Shown here: piece after piece, positions 42,038 to 49,671 of the stretch
Layout of the letters: each line of letters starts with the position of its first letter
How positions within the stretch are numbered: the stretch's first letter is position 1
Source of the DNA: Sphingobacteriia bacterium 28-36-52
Lineage (GTDB): Bacteria; Bacteroidota; Bacteroidia; Chitinophagales; Chitinophagaceae
Length of the DNA: 64,000 bases
Direction of reading: 5' to 3'
Assembly: GCA_002281575.1 (NCBI GenBank)
Contig: NCGN01000002.1
Coordinates: 62,001 to 126,000, forward strand
Program-made: the position numbers and the translations under genes
Notes under the pieces: generated by a model
What the model was told of the DNA's origin: nothing
What the model saw: the letters and a program-made list of their open reading frames with translations, nothing else
Database searches by the model: none

Positions 42038-43238
42038 CCAATTGGTTTTCTACACCATAGAAAGAGGCTATTTTTCTGATTACTTTTTCTACCACTGCAT
42101 CAGGACAACTTGCTCCACTTGTCATAACAATCCTTAATGGCTCAGTCTTTGGCAAATATCCTGCAACAGTGCTCATTTCCTTTGTTTGCCAGTTGCAATG
42201 TATTATTTCATCTTTACTGATTAATTTATCTGGACCATCAATAAAAAAAGTAGGGTATTTGGCTTCACATAATTCAACCAAATGTGAACTATTGCTGCTA
42301 TTGTGTCCGCCAATCACCATGGCAATATCTGCTGCAGTATCTAACATGCCTTTCACAGCTGATTGATTGTCGTTGGTAGCATAACAAAGTGTATCTCTTG
42401 TATCAGCAAATCTAGTAGCAATATTGCTATTGTCTAATTGAAAATGATTCAGAATCACTTCTTTTAAATAATCAGAAATGGCTTGTGTATCTGTAGCTAG
42501 TTGGGTTGTTTGATTAACTACTCCAATTTTTTGTAAATCCTTTGTGATATCAAAACCCTCCGAATAACGGCCTTTGAATTCAATATAAAAGGAATCAGTT
42601 TCTTTTTCTCCAGTAATGTATTTAGCCAATTCAATCGTTTCCTTCATATCATTCACTATCACAGTAGGCGTATTGGCAGATGCGTGTGAAAATGTGGCCC
42701 TAGTTTCTTCGTGTTTTGGTTTACCGTGAACCACAATGCTATAGCCTTTCGAGGCTATTTGTTCGCTTCTATTCCAAACTTTTTCTACAAAAGGGCAGGT
42801 GGTATTGTATTTTTCTACTGCAATACCTTTTGCTTTAAGCATTGATTCAATTTCAAGTGTTGTGCCAAATGCAGGAATGATGACCACATCATCTGCATTT
42901 AGTGATTCAAATGGAATCAATTGTTTACCATACGTATCCTGTAGAAATTGAACACCCCGCGAAACTAAATCTGCATTTACTTGGGGGTTGTGAATCATCT
43001 CACTTAATAAATAAATGTTTTTGCCTTGGTTCTGGTCAATCGTATTAAAGGCAATTTCAATGGCATTTTCTACCCCATAGCAAAAGCCAAAATGCCTTGC
43101 CAAATAAATATGTACTGGCCCCAAGTTTAAGAGGGTAGGCGTAAAATCTTTTTTGAGTTTATCTGCTGCCTTTCTGTTCTCCTTAATCTGGCTGATTAGG
43201 TTGCTTCTGTAAATATTGGGTATAGTGAATTGCTTCAT
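42030..43238 (-). CDS. ispH: 4-hydroxy-3-methylbut-2-enyl diphosphate reductase
   Basis: A 402-residue [4Fe-4S] enzyme of the non-mevalonate isoprenoid pathway that makes IPP and DMAPP. I choose the ATG at 43238 (MKQFTIPNIYRSNLISQIKENRKAADKLKKDFTP). The cluster Cys ligands lie in ARHFGFCYGVENAIEI, YNTTCPFVEKVW and MTSGASCPDAVVEKVI. The E and H catalytic residues are in GGHNSSNSSHLVEL and nearby. The longer form (about 400 residues, with an N-terminal extension) is common in this group. A -7 box (TATTTTTG) lies 13 bp before the ATG. Confidence 0.95.
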   Translation of the reverse strand: MKQFTIPNIYRSNLISQIKENRKAADKLKKDFTPTLLNLGPVHIYLARHFGFCYGVENAIEIAFNTIDQNQGKNIYLLSEMIHNPQVNADLVSRGVQFLQDTYGKQLIPFESLNADDVVIIPAFGTTLEIESMLKAKGIAVEKYNTTCPFVEKVWNRSEQIASKGYSIVVHGKPKHEETRATFSHASANTPTVIVNDMKETIELAKYITGEKETDSFYIEFKGRYSEGFDITKDLQKIGVVNQTTQLATDTQAISDYLKEVILNHFQLDNSNIATRFADTRDTLCYATNDNQSAVKGMLDTAADIAMVIGGHNSSNSSHLVELCEAKYPTFFIDGPDKLISKDEIIHCNWQTKEMSTVAGYLPKTEPLRIVMTSGASCPDAVVEKVIRKIASFYGVENQLAN

Positions 43239-43251
43239 GGTATATAAACCA

Positions 43252-43259
43252 CAAAAATA
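43252..43259 (-). promoter_or_regulatory. Candidate -7 box of ispH
   Basis: CAAAAATA on the plus strand is TATTTTTG on the minus strand, an exact TAnnTTTG. It predicts a leader of about 6-10 nt to the ATG at 43238. No TTG is seen at the -33 spacing. Confidence 0.5.
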
Positions 43260-43314
43260 AGGAATAGTTCGTGGATGAATTGAATTGCTATTATAGTTTA
43301 CCCATCTACCAATT

Positions 43315-43911
43315 TTAATAATCCGCAATTTTTAGTGAAGCAAAAAATTGACTTTCTGGAATTTCTATTATTTGTCTAGGAGCCAAATTTCCTAAATGTA
43401 GGTCTTCAATACTAACCCTAACTAGTCTTTTACATTTGAGTTGTACTGCCGTAAGCATTTTTCTAACTTGATGAAATTTTCCTTCGGTTAATTCAATACT
43501 AAGCCAAGTGTGGGGAACTCTTTCTGAAAGTAGGTAATCTCCTGGAAACTGAACCAAGGGTGGGTTTACAATAGCTACTTCGCAAGGGGAAGTTGTATGG
43601 TATAGATCTGCACCAACTTTAAATTGTACCCCATTTCTAAGTTGATTCAATTGTATTTCTGAAACTATATTATTTACTAATACATGATAAACCCTGGTAT
43701 GCGGTATAGGTCCTTGGAAAAGTAATCTAGTTACTTTCTTATTAGTTGTAAGTATTAGTAAGCCTTCTGAATGATGATCTAACCGGCCAATGGCATGTGT
43801 TCCCTCTGGAAAGGGGAAAGCTAAATTACCTAATAAACAAACGTTATGGCTGCTTTTAAATTGAGAAACCATGCCGTAAGGCTTATTCAATAAAAAATAT
43901 TGGTGTTCCAT
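43315..43911 (-). CDS. RluE/RsuA-family pseudouridine synthase
   Basis: A 198-residue enzyme (HQYFLLNKPYGMVSQFKSS) of the RsuA/RluB/E/F group, without the N-terminal S4 domain. The catalytic Asp is in HAIGRLDHHSEGLLILTTNKK. Further family sequence includes TWLSIELTEGKFHQVRKMLTAVQLKCKRLVRVSI. The absence of S4 is typical of RluE, which modifies U2457 of 23S rRNA in E. coli; the target here is not proven. The ATG overlaps the stop of the upstream histidine kinase by one base (TAATG), so translation is likely coupled. Confidence 0.9.
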   Translation of the reverse strand: MEHQYFLLNKPYGMVSQFKSSHNVCLLGNLAFPFPEGTHAIGRLDHHSEGLLILTTNKKVTRLLFQGPIPHTRVYHVLVNNIVSEIQLNQLRNGVQFKVGADLYHTTSPCEVAIVNPPLVQFPGDYLLSERVPHTWLSIELTEGKFHQVRKMLTAVQLKCKRLVRVSIEDLHLGNLAPRQIIEIPESQFFASLKIADY

Positions 43912-45740
43912 TAGTCTGCCCTGCTTACTAATGGGAATAGTAGGTTAACAGTGGTTCCCTCACCGTTAATACTTTCAATTTCAATATTTCCATTCATTTT
44001 ATTCATGAAATCTTTGCACAAAACTAGGCCTAATCCAATTCCTTTTTCATTTGCAGTACCAAAAGTTGAATAACTAACATTATCTTGAAAAAGTTTGGAA
44101 AGTGCATCGGAAGTCATGCCTACGCCAGAGTCTTTTATTATGACAAATGCGTTGTATTTGTTGCGCTTTGTATTGATATCTATAATACCATTCTCTCCGG
44201 TAAACTTAATGGCATTGCTTAGAATATTTCTGATGATAAATGCCGTCATATTCTTATCGGCCCATATTAGTTGACTGTGTAAATAGGTTCTAATTCGGAT
44301 ATTCTTATTAACTGCACTCTGGTTTAAAACAGATACCGTATCGGTGATTATTTGTGCTAAATCAATCGGTTGTAAATTCATTTGAATTTCTCCTGTTTGA
44401 GATCTAGACCACATGAGTAATCCATCCAACATTTCTACCACTTTTTTCACGTGAGTATTTAAATTGCTGGAAACAAATTCAATTTCTGCTTCAGTGAAGT
44501 TTTTGAAATTGTCTTTATAGTAATCTAAGAAACTTATAATGCTGCTTAGCGGAGCTCGCATATCGTGAGAGATAATTGAAAGAAACTTATCTTTTTGCGC
44601 ACTAATCATTTTCAAGGTTTCTTCATTCTCTAAAAGCTGTTTATTTTTAGCTTGTAAGCTTTCCGATTTGTCTTGAATTATTTTTATGCTTCTCCTAATT
44701 TTCCGAATGGCTAAATTGAAATTGATGGCTAATTGCCCTATTTCATCCATTCTTAGTTCATCAATAAAGTCAGGGCTAATATCATCTTTAAATTTAGTTG
44801 CAACTACTTCCTTTGTTGCCCTATTTAACTCAATTAATGGCCTGGTAATTTCCATTGAAATTAAATAGCTGAATAACAAACCTGCAACGAGCGTTACTGC
44901 AATAAGTCCATAAAAAATCCATTCAAGTCTTTTCATGTCTTCTTCATAAAGTGCATTGACTGAATTTAAAGTTGCCTGAAGTTGTTCATCATTGCTTCTA
45001 CTCTGTTTTATTAATTCATTTTGTAATCCATCTTGATTACTATTGCCAATACTTCTTTCTAGTTTTACAATTCTTACAAATGTTTTTCTATATTCTTCTA
45101 AAATGGTTTCTGAACTAGGACTATTGCTGTAAGTGAATAGTAGTTTTCTAGCTAGTGAATCAAATTGAATGGCAGCTTTCTCATTTTTTTCAAGCAAATA
45201 AGCAGATGATAATTCATCTAATTTTTTCAAATCAGCTGTATTAATCAGATTACTTGATTCCAATTCCTTTTTATGTTGATTTAGTGCCCCTATAAGTCCT
45301 TGATTTCCCATACCCAATTGTTTAACAGAATCGACCATTCTACTAAAGAATTCTTCTTGGGCATGTATATTTCTGGTTATGGATACAATTTTTTCAGAAA
45401 TAGGTGATTTTTGAGATAATTTGTTTTGATTAATGCTTAAAAGACTACTGTCAATTTTATTAATTAGTTTATTGTAATCAATAATAGACTCAGTTGTGCC
45501 TGTTATATAAAAGCTTTCTGTAAATCGATCTTTTAATAAAAAAGATTGCCTTGCCTCGCTTTGTTTTCCAATATTGTTTCTGATATCATCTAAGTGCGTC
45601 ATCATTTGATGCATGAGCAAGCGCTTATCATTCACTTTTACCGATATTAGAATAATAATAAGGGTGATCAATAGAATCAGGAAATGCGAAAGGAACAGCT
45701 TATTGCGGATGCTAAGGTTCCTGAGTGGTGTTTTGATCAT
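43911..45740 (-). CDS. HAMP-containing sensor histidine kinase
   Basis: A 609-residue kinase with two TM helices, at about 12-35 (LFLSHFLILLITLIIILIS) and 275-297 (YGLIAVTLVAGLLFSYLIS). A helical sensor domain of about 240 residues separates them. A HAMP domain follows (about 298-350, with ITRPLIELNRATKEVV), then a short coiled coil (about 350-378). HisKA has His392 in KFLSIISHDMRAPLSSIISF. The ATPase domain has IRNILSNAIKFTGENGII, IKDSGVGMTSDALSKLF and EKGIGLGLVLCKDFMNKMNGN. The orphan kinase shares a one-base overlap with a pseudouridine synthase gene, not a response regulator. The sensory ligand is unknown. Confidence 0.92.
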   Translation of the reverse strand: MIKTPLRNLSIRNKLFLSHFLILLITLIIILISVKVNDKRLLMHQMMTHLDDIRNNIGKQSEARQSFLLKDRFTESFYITGTTESIIDYNKLINKIDSSLLSINQNKLSQKSPISEKIVSITRNIHAQEEFFSRMVDSVKQLGMGNQGLIGALNQHKKELESSNLINTADLKKLDELSSAYLLEKNEKAAIQFDSLARKLLFTYSNSPSSETILEEYRKTFVRIVKLERSIGNSNQDGLQNELIKQSRSNDEQLQATLNSVNALYEEDMKRLEWIFYGLIAVTLVAGLLFSYLISMEITRPLIELNRATKEVVATKFKDDISPDFIDELRMDEIGQLAINFNLAIRKIRRSIKIIQDKSESLQAKNKQLLENEETLKMISAQKDKFLSIISHDMRAPLSSIISFLDYYKDNFKNFTEAEIEFVSSNLNTHVKKVVEMLDGLLMWSRSQTGEIQMNLQPIDLAQIITDTVSVLNQSAVNKNIRIRTYLHSQLIWADKNMTAFIIRNILSNAIKFTGENGIIDINTKRNKYNAFVIIKDSGVGMTSDALSKLFQDNVSYSTFGTANEKGIGLGLVLCKDFMNKMNGNIEIESINGEGTTVNLLFPLVSRAD

Positions 45741-45790
45741 TTCTTTTACAACTAGGTTCTTTGTTTCTCGGAATTAGCGTCTAAGATACT

Positions 45791-45798
45791 TAGTTTTG
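45791..45798 (+). promoter_or_regulatory. Candidate -7 box before the ABC-F gene
   Basis: TAGTTTTG is an exact TAnnTTTG. Four bases separate it from the ATG at 45803, so the transcript would be leaderless or carry a few leader bases. No TTG is found at -33. Confidence 0.5.
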
Positions 45799-45802
45799 CA
45801 GC

Positions 45803-47716
45803 ATGCATTATGTTTCGGTAGAAGGATTAACCAAAAGCTATGGAATTAATCCACTTTTCAGTAATATTTCCTTTCATATAAACGAAGGCGATAAAATAGC
45901 CCTAATTGCCAGAAATGGAATTGGGAAGTCAACCATGTTAAGGATTCTAGCGGGTTTAGAAACCCCAGATTCGGGTAAATATTGGATCCATAAAGACGTT
46001 ACAGTGGCGCTGTTTGAGCAAGATCCCCAATTTGAGGAGTCTTGGTCGGTTTTAGAAAATATCTTTCACCTGAACCATCCAGTCATAACGGCCATTAAAA
46101 AATATGAAGCTGCCATAGAAGCGGAGGATGCCATAGGGATTACTGAAGGCATAGAAGCCATGGACGATTTAAGTGCTTGGGACTTTGAGGCCAAGGTTAA
46201 ACAGATACTAGATAAGCTGAATATTCACCACTTAACCAATCCGGTTAAAGAATTAAGTGGTGGTCAAAGAAAGCGGGTAGCATTGGCTAAAACCCTCATA
46301 GATATTGGGTTTGCCCACCAGCATACCTTATTGATGATGGATGAGCCTACCAACCATTTAGATGTAGAAATGATTGAATGGTTAGAGCATTATTTAAACC
46401 AAGAAAAAGTAACCCTTTTGTTGGTGAGCCACGATCGATATTTTTTAGATGCAACCTGCGATGAAATCTGGGAATTGGAGAGAGAGAATTTATACGTTTA
46501 TCGGGGGGATTATGAACAATACATGGAGCAGAAAGCTGCCCGTTTAGAAAGCGAACAAGCCAGTATAGACAAGGCTAAGAATACTTACCGCAAAGAGTTA
46601 GAATGGATGCGAAAGCAGCCTAAGGCTAGAACCACCAAGAGCAAAAGCAGACAAGATAATTTTTACGAAGTAGAAGCAAGGGCTAAGCAAAAAATAGAAG
46701 ATGCGCAATTGCAATTGCAGGTAAAAATGAGTCGGCTAGGAGGTAAAGTGGTGGAAATGAAAAAAGTGTACAAGAGCTATGGAGACTTGCCTATTTTAAA
46801 AGGATTTGATTACAATTTTAGTAAAGGAGAAAGAATTGGTATCATTGGAAAGAATGGGGTAGGGAAGTCTACTTTTCTAAATATTTTGCAGGGATTGGAA
46901 TTGGCCGATAGCGGCAAAATAAATATTGGGGATACAGTGGTGTTTGGGAATTTTTCTCAGCAAGGCCTGGTATTTAAAGAAAACGTACGTGTAATTGAAT
47001 ACGTTAAAGGTTTTGCCGAAAACTTTCCATTAGCAGATGGAACAACATTGAGTGCTGCTCAATTTTTAGAACTCTTTTTGTTTACACCAGATAAGCAGTA
47101 TACCTATTTGAATTCATTAAGTGGTGGAGAGAAAAAGCGATTGCAGTTATTAGTCGTTTTATTTACCAACCCCAATTTTTTGATACTTGATGAGCCTACC
47201 AATGATCTTGACCTTCCTACATTGGCAGTTTTAGAAAATTTCTTGGTAGATTATCCAGGTTGTGTTTTAATTGTATCGCACGATCGTTATTTTATGGATC
47301 GTTTAGTAGATCACTTATTTGTTTTTGAAGGAAATGCAGAAGTAAGAGATTTTCCCGGGAACTATTCGCAATATAGAATCTGGCAGAAAGAAAACGAGAA
47401 GAAAGACAATAAGTGGGACGCTTTAGAAGCGGGTAAAAGAAAGGGCGCAAGTACTGAAGATATCGTAACTGCAAAAGTAGAAACACCTAAAGCTCCTTCA
47501 AAAAAAGTAATGAGCTTTAAAGAAAAACGAGAATTTGAACAATTAGAAAAGGAAATGCCTCTTTTAGAAAAAGAAAAACAAGACTTAACGAATGAAATGA
47601 GCACCGGCACGGCTTCTTTTGAGACAATTCAAAAGATAAGTGAACGACTAGTTCAAATAGAAAAAGCCTTAGAAGAAAAAGAAACTCGCTGGTTAGAACT
47701 CAGCGAGTTTCTATGA
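45803..47716 (+). CDS. ABC-F family ATPase (Uup-like)
   Basis: A 637-residue protein with two ABC domains and no membrane segment. Domain 1 has Walker A ARNGIGKST, signature LSGGQRKRVALA and Walker B TLLMMDEPTNHLD. Domain 2 has GKNGVGKST, LSGGEKKRLQLLVV and FLILDEPTNDLDLPT. The first Walker A begins with Ala, not Gly, as in several Bacteroidota ABC-F proteins. The C-terminal coiled coil (about 560-637, Lys/Glu-rich) is that of Uup-like members. ABC-F proteins act on ribosomes or on DNA intermediates; I cannot say which applies. The last codons form the left arm of the terminator of the opposite gene. Confidence 0.9.
   Translation: MHYVSVEGLTKSYGINPLFSNISFHINEGDKIALIARNGIGKSTMLRILAGLETPDSGKYWIHKDVTVALFEQDPQFEESWSVLENIFHLNHPVITAIKKYEAAIEAEDAIGITEGIEAMDDLSAWDFEAKVKQILDKLNIHHLTNPVKELSGGQRKRVALAKTLIDIGFAHQHTLLMMDEPTNHLDVEMIEWLEHYLNQEKVTLLLVSHDRYFLDATCDEIWELERENLYVYRGDYEQYMEQKAARLESEQASIDKAKNTYRKELEWMRKQPKARTTKSKSRQDNFYEVEARAKQKIEDAQLQLQVKMSRLGGKVVEMKKVYKSYGDLPILKGFDYNFSKGERIGIIGKNGVGKSTFLNILQGLELADSGKINIGDTVVFGNFSQQGLVFKENVRVIEYVKGFAENFPLADGTTLSAAQFLELFLFTPDKQYTYLNSLSGGEKKRLQLLVVLFTNPNFLILDEPTNDLDLPTLAVLENFLVDYPGCVLIVSHDRYFMDRLVDHLFVFEGNAEVRDFPGNYSQYRIWQKENEKKDNKWDALEAGKRKGASTEDIVTAKVETPKAPSKKVMSFKEKREFEQLEKEMPLLEKEKQDLTNEMSTGTASFETIQKISERLVQIEKALEEKETRWLELSEFL
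47671..47712 (-). terminator. Intrinsic terminator of the FKBP gene, inside the ABC-F coding end
   Basis: AGAAACTCGCTG (47680-47691) and CAGCGAGTTTCT (47701-47712) are a perfect 12-bp inverted repeat around a 9-nt loop. In the minus direction the stem is followed by TTTTCTTCT (47679-47671), a T-rich tail. On the plus strand the sequence after the stem is not T-rich, so it works for the minus-strand gene ending at 47722. It lies entirely in the ABC-F coding region. Confidence 0.85.
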
Positions 47717-47721
47717 GTTAT

Positions 47722-48156
47722 CTAAATAAAACTAATTAGTTCTACTTCAAATACCAAAGTGCTGTTGGGTCCTATTTGCGCACTTACTTGTCTATCGCCA
47801 TACCCTAAATGCGGTGGAATAAAAAAGCGCCATTTACTTCCTGTAGGCATAAGCTGTAATCCCTCTGTCCAACCTTTAATTACCATATTTAAAGGGAAGG
47901 AAGCAGGACGACCTCTTTGTACAGAACTATCAAAAATAGTTCCGTTAATAAGTGTTCCGTGGTAATGACAGGTTACTTCATTATTTGCTGTTGGTTTAGA
48001 ACCAGTGCCTTCAGTAATGATTTCATATTGTAATCCACTCGGCAATTCAACAATACCTTCTTTTTGTTTATTACTTGCTAAAAAATCTTGCCCTTCTTTT
48101 AAATTGGCAGCTGCTTTTTCCGCTTTTAATTGTGCTAATTGATCTGCTACACCCAT
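47722..48156 (-). CDS. FKBP-type peptidyl-prolyl cis-trans isomerase
   Basis: A 144-residue protein with a short helical lead (MGVADQLAQLKAEKAAANLKEG) and an FKBP domain (about 40-144: LPSGLQYEIITEGTGSKPTANNEVTCHYHGTL). Key elements are GTIFDSS, VIKGWTEGLQLMPTGSKWRFFIPPHLGYGDR and GPNSTLVFEVELI. No signal peptide is present, so it is cytoplasmic, unlike many Bacteroidota FKBPs. It folds proline-rich or newly made proteins. It has a strong terminator (47671-47712), and its start faces the SRP RNA gene across about 45 bp. Confidence 0.92.
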   Translation of the reverse strand: MGVADQLAQLKAEKAAANLKEGQDFLASNKQKEGIVELPSGLQYEIITEGTGSKPTANNEVTCHYHGTLINGTIFDSSVQRGRPASFPLNMVIKGWTEGLQLMPTGSKWRFFIPPHLGYGDRQVSAQIGPNSTLVFEVELISFI

Positions 48157-48190
48157 AAATATTTTTTTTCAAAGGTAAGCATTCAATCCT

Positions 48191-48198
48191 TACTTTTG
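48191..48198 (+). promoter_or_regulatory. Promoter -7 box of the SRP RNA
   Basis: TACTTTTG is an exact TAnnTTTG, directly followed by CGGTG. It predicts a start of transcription near 48202-48205, where the SRP RNA helix begins. Confidence 0.65.
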
Positions 48199-48202
48199 CG
48201 GT

Positions 48203-48302
48203 GTGGCAGGTCTTGCACGACCAGCTCCTGCTGAACCTCCCCAGGGCAGGAATGCAGCAAGGATAAGCGGTTGAGCGGTGCGATGTGAGTAGCCTGCCAT
48301 AT
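48203..48302 (+). ncRNA. ffs: Bacterial small signal recognition particle RNA (4.5S-like)
   Basis: The closing stem TGGCAGG (48204-48210) pairs with CCTGCCA (48293-48299). The domain IV hairpin has the GGAA tetraloop (48249-48252) closed by GCA/TGC. On its 3' side is AGCA (48256-48259) and on its 5' side CAGG, the conserved asymmetric loop bound by Ffh. The final A-rich base and T-run (48302-48308) form the terminator. The RNA is about 98 nt, the short form lacking the Alu domain. With Ffh it guides ribosomes making membrane proteins to FtsY. The stretch reads open in the frame of the next gene, so a long transaldolase call would cover it wrongly. Confidence 0.92.
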
Positions 48303-48320
48303 TTTTTTAATTATACATAT

Positions 48321-48971
48321 ATGAAGTTTTTCATTGACACCGGCAACTTAGCCCAAATTAAAGAAGCAAACGACTTAGGGATTTTAGACGGTGTAACCAC
48401 CAATCCTTCTTTGATGGCCAAAGAAGGCATAAAAGGAGAAGAAGCAATTGCCCAACATTACAAAACAATTTGCGAGCTTGTGGATGGTGATGTAAGTGCA
48501 GAAGTACTTTCTACCGATTTTGCCACTATGGTGGAAGAAGGGAAGAAATTGGCTGCAATTCATCCAAATATCGTTGTAAAGGTTCCGGTAATTAAAGATG
48601 GTATTAAAGCTATTAAATGGTTTACCGATAATGGAATCAGAACAAATTGCACTTTAATATTTTCAGCAGGTCAAGCTATTTTAGCTGCTAAAGCTGGTGC
48701 TTCATATGTATCTCCTTTTATTGGTCGTGTAGACGACAGTGGCTGGGATGGCATGGATTTGATTGGTCAATTGCGTCATATTTTTGACGTACAACAATAT
48801 AAAACAGAAATTTTAGCTGCTTCTATCAGAAGCCCATTACATATAATTAAAGCGGCTGAATTAGGTGCTGATATTTGTACTTGTCCTCTAGATTCAATAG
48901 TTGGCTTATTAAAGCATCCTTTAACGGATATTGGCTTAGCCAAATTTTTGGAAGACGCCAAGAAAATGTAG
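48321..48971 (+). CDS. Transaldolase / fructose-6-phosphate aldolase-like protein
   Basis: A 216-residue TIM-barrel protein of the small transaldolase (TalC/FSA) subfamily. It starts at the ATG at 48321 ([36 protein letters not shown]). The Schiff-base Lys is in [15 protein letters not shown], and [37 protein letters not shown] is typical. It transfers dihydroxyacetone units in the non-oxidative pentose phosphate pathway, or acts as FSA; sequence alone does not decide. The start follows the SRP RNA terminator by about 13 bp and no separate -7 box is seen. Confidence 0.92.
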   Translation: MKFFIDTGNLAQIKEANDLGILDGVTTNPSLMAKEGIKGEEAIAQHYKTICELVDGDVSAEVLSTDFATMVEEGKKLAAIHPNIVVKVPVIKDGIKAIKWFTDNGIRTNCTLIFSAGQAILAAKAGASYVSPFIGRVDDSGWDGMDLIGQLRHIFDVQQYKTEILAASIRSPLHIIKAAELGADICTCPLDSIVGLLKHPLTDIGLAKFLEDAKKM

Positions 48972-49655
48972 TTACTTATTTAGTTTAATTCTTTTAATAG
49001 CTTCTCTTTTACTAAGAGGAGCTATTTTGTTTTCTGCAATAAAATTTAAGACCCATTCTGGATTTGTTTTTCCATACTCTCTTAATGCCCAACCAATTGC
49101 TTTTTGAATAAAAAATTGCTTGGATGATTGGTGTTGCAGAATGTATTCAGCAAGCAATTGGGTATGGGTATTTTTTTTATAAGATCGTTGAAATAATATG
49201 CTGCTTCTTTGAAGCCAAATATTATTCGACTGATTCCATCTTTGTGTGATTGGAATTTGTTTATTTGGAAATAACGAAAAGTAGTTAGGTAGCCAATCAC
49301 TCCCAATGCCATCTACTGTGTCCCACCAACTTTTATGGGTTAAACAAAATTGAATCAATTGTGATGCACTTGTTTTCCATAAAAGCTGGTGGGAATTAAA
49401 AACATCTATAGCGGCATATTGCCATTCTCTTTCATTTTGCTGCCACATCCATTGCACTACCTTTTTTAAAGCTAAATAATCATGAAGCCGATTTGTTTTT
49501 AAAAACAATTTGACTAAGGCGTCTCGCTCGGGCGTTTTTATTCCATAAAACTCAAATTGGTTCAGCATATAGGCATTCATGCCAATAGCATTCTGCTTGT
49601 TTGCAGCGTTTTTAAAAGCCTTTTTTAAAGGAGTCAAATAAAGTGTAGCTTCCAA
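48972..49655 (-). CDS. DNA alkylation repair protein (AlkD family)
   Basis: A 227-residue all-helical HEAT-repeat DNA glycosylase-like protein. The sequence NQFEFYGIKTPERDALVKLFLK, EREWQYAAIDVF, WDTVDGIGSDWLPNYF and FIQKAIGWALREYGKTNPEWVLNFI is characteristic. AlkD-type enzymes remove 3-methyladenine and 7-methylguanine. No ATG lies in frame near the start: the TTG at 49655 (LEATLYLTPLKKAFKNA) or the TTG seven codons later (LTPLKKAF) are the likely starts, and the latter matches the usual family N-terminus best. It lies 16 bp after the S9 peptidase stop, likely in the same transcript. Confidence 0.88.
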   Translation of the reverse strand: MEATLYLTPLKKAFKNAANKQNAIGMNAYMLNQFEFYGIKTPERDALVKLFLKTNRLHDYLALKKVVQWMWQQNEREWQYAAIDVFNSHQLLWKTSASQLIQFCLTHKSWWDTVDGIGSDWLPNYFSLFPNKQIPITQRWNQSNNIWLQRSSILFQRSYKKNTHTQLLAEYILQHQSSKQFFIQKAIGWALREYGKTNPEWVLNFIAENKIAPLSKREAIKRIKLNK

Positions 49656-49671
49656 AGAATGTATATATCAG

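Noticed and set aside
48285..48320. N-terminal extension of the transaldolase-like protein
   Set aside because: It lies within the 3' part of the SRP RNA and its terminator, and the conserved protein begins at the ATG at 48321.
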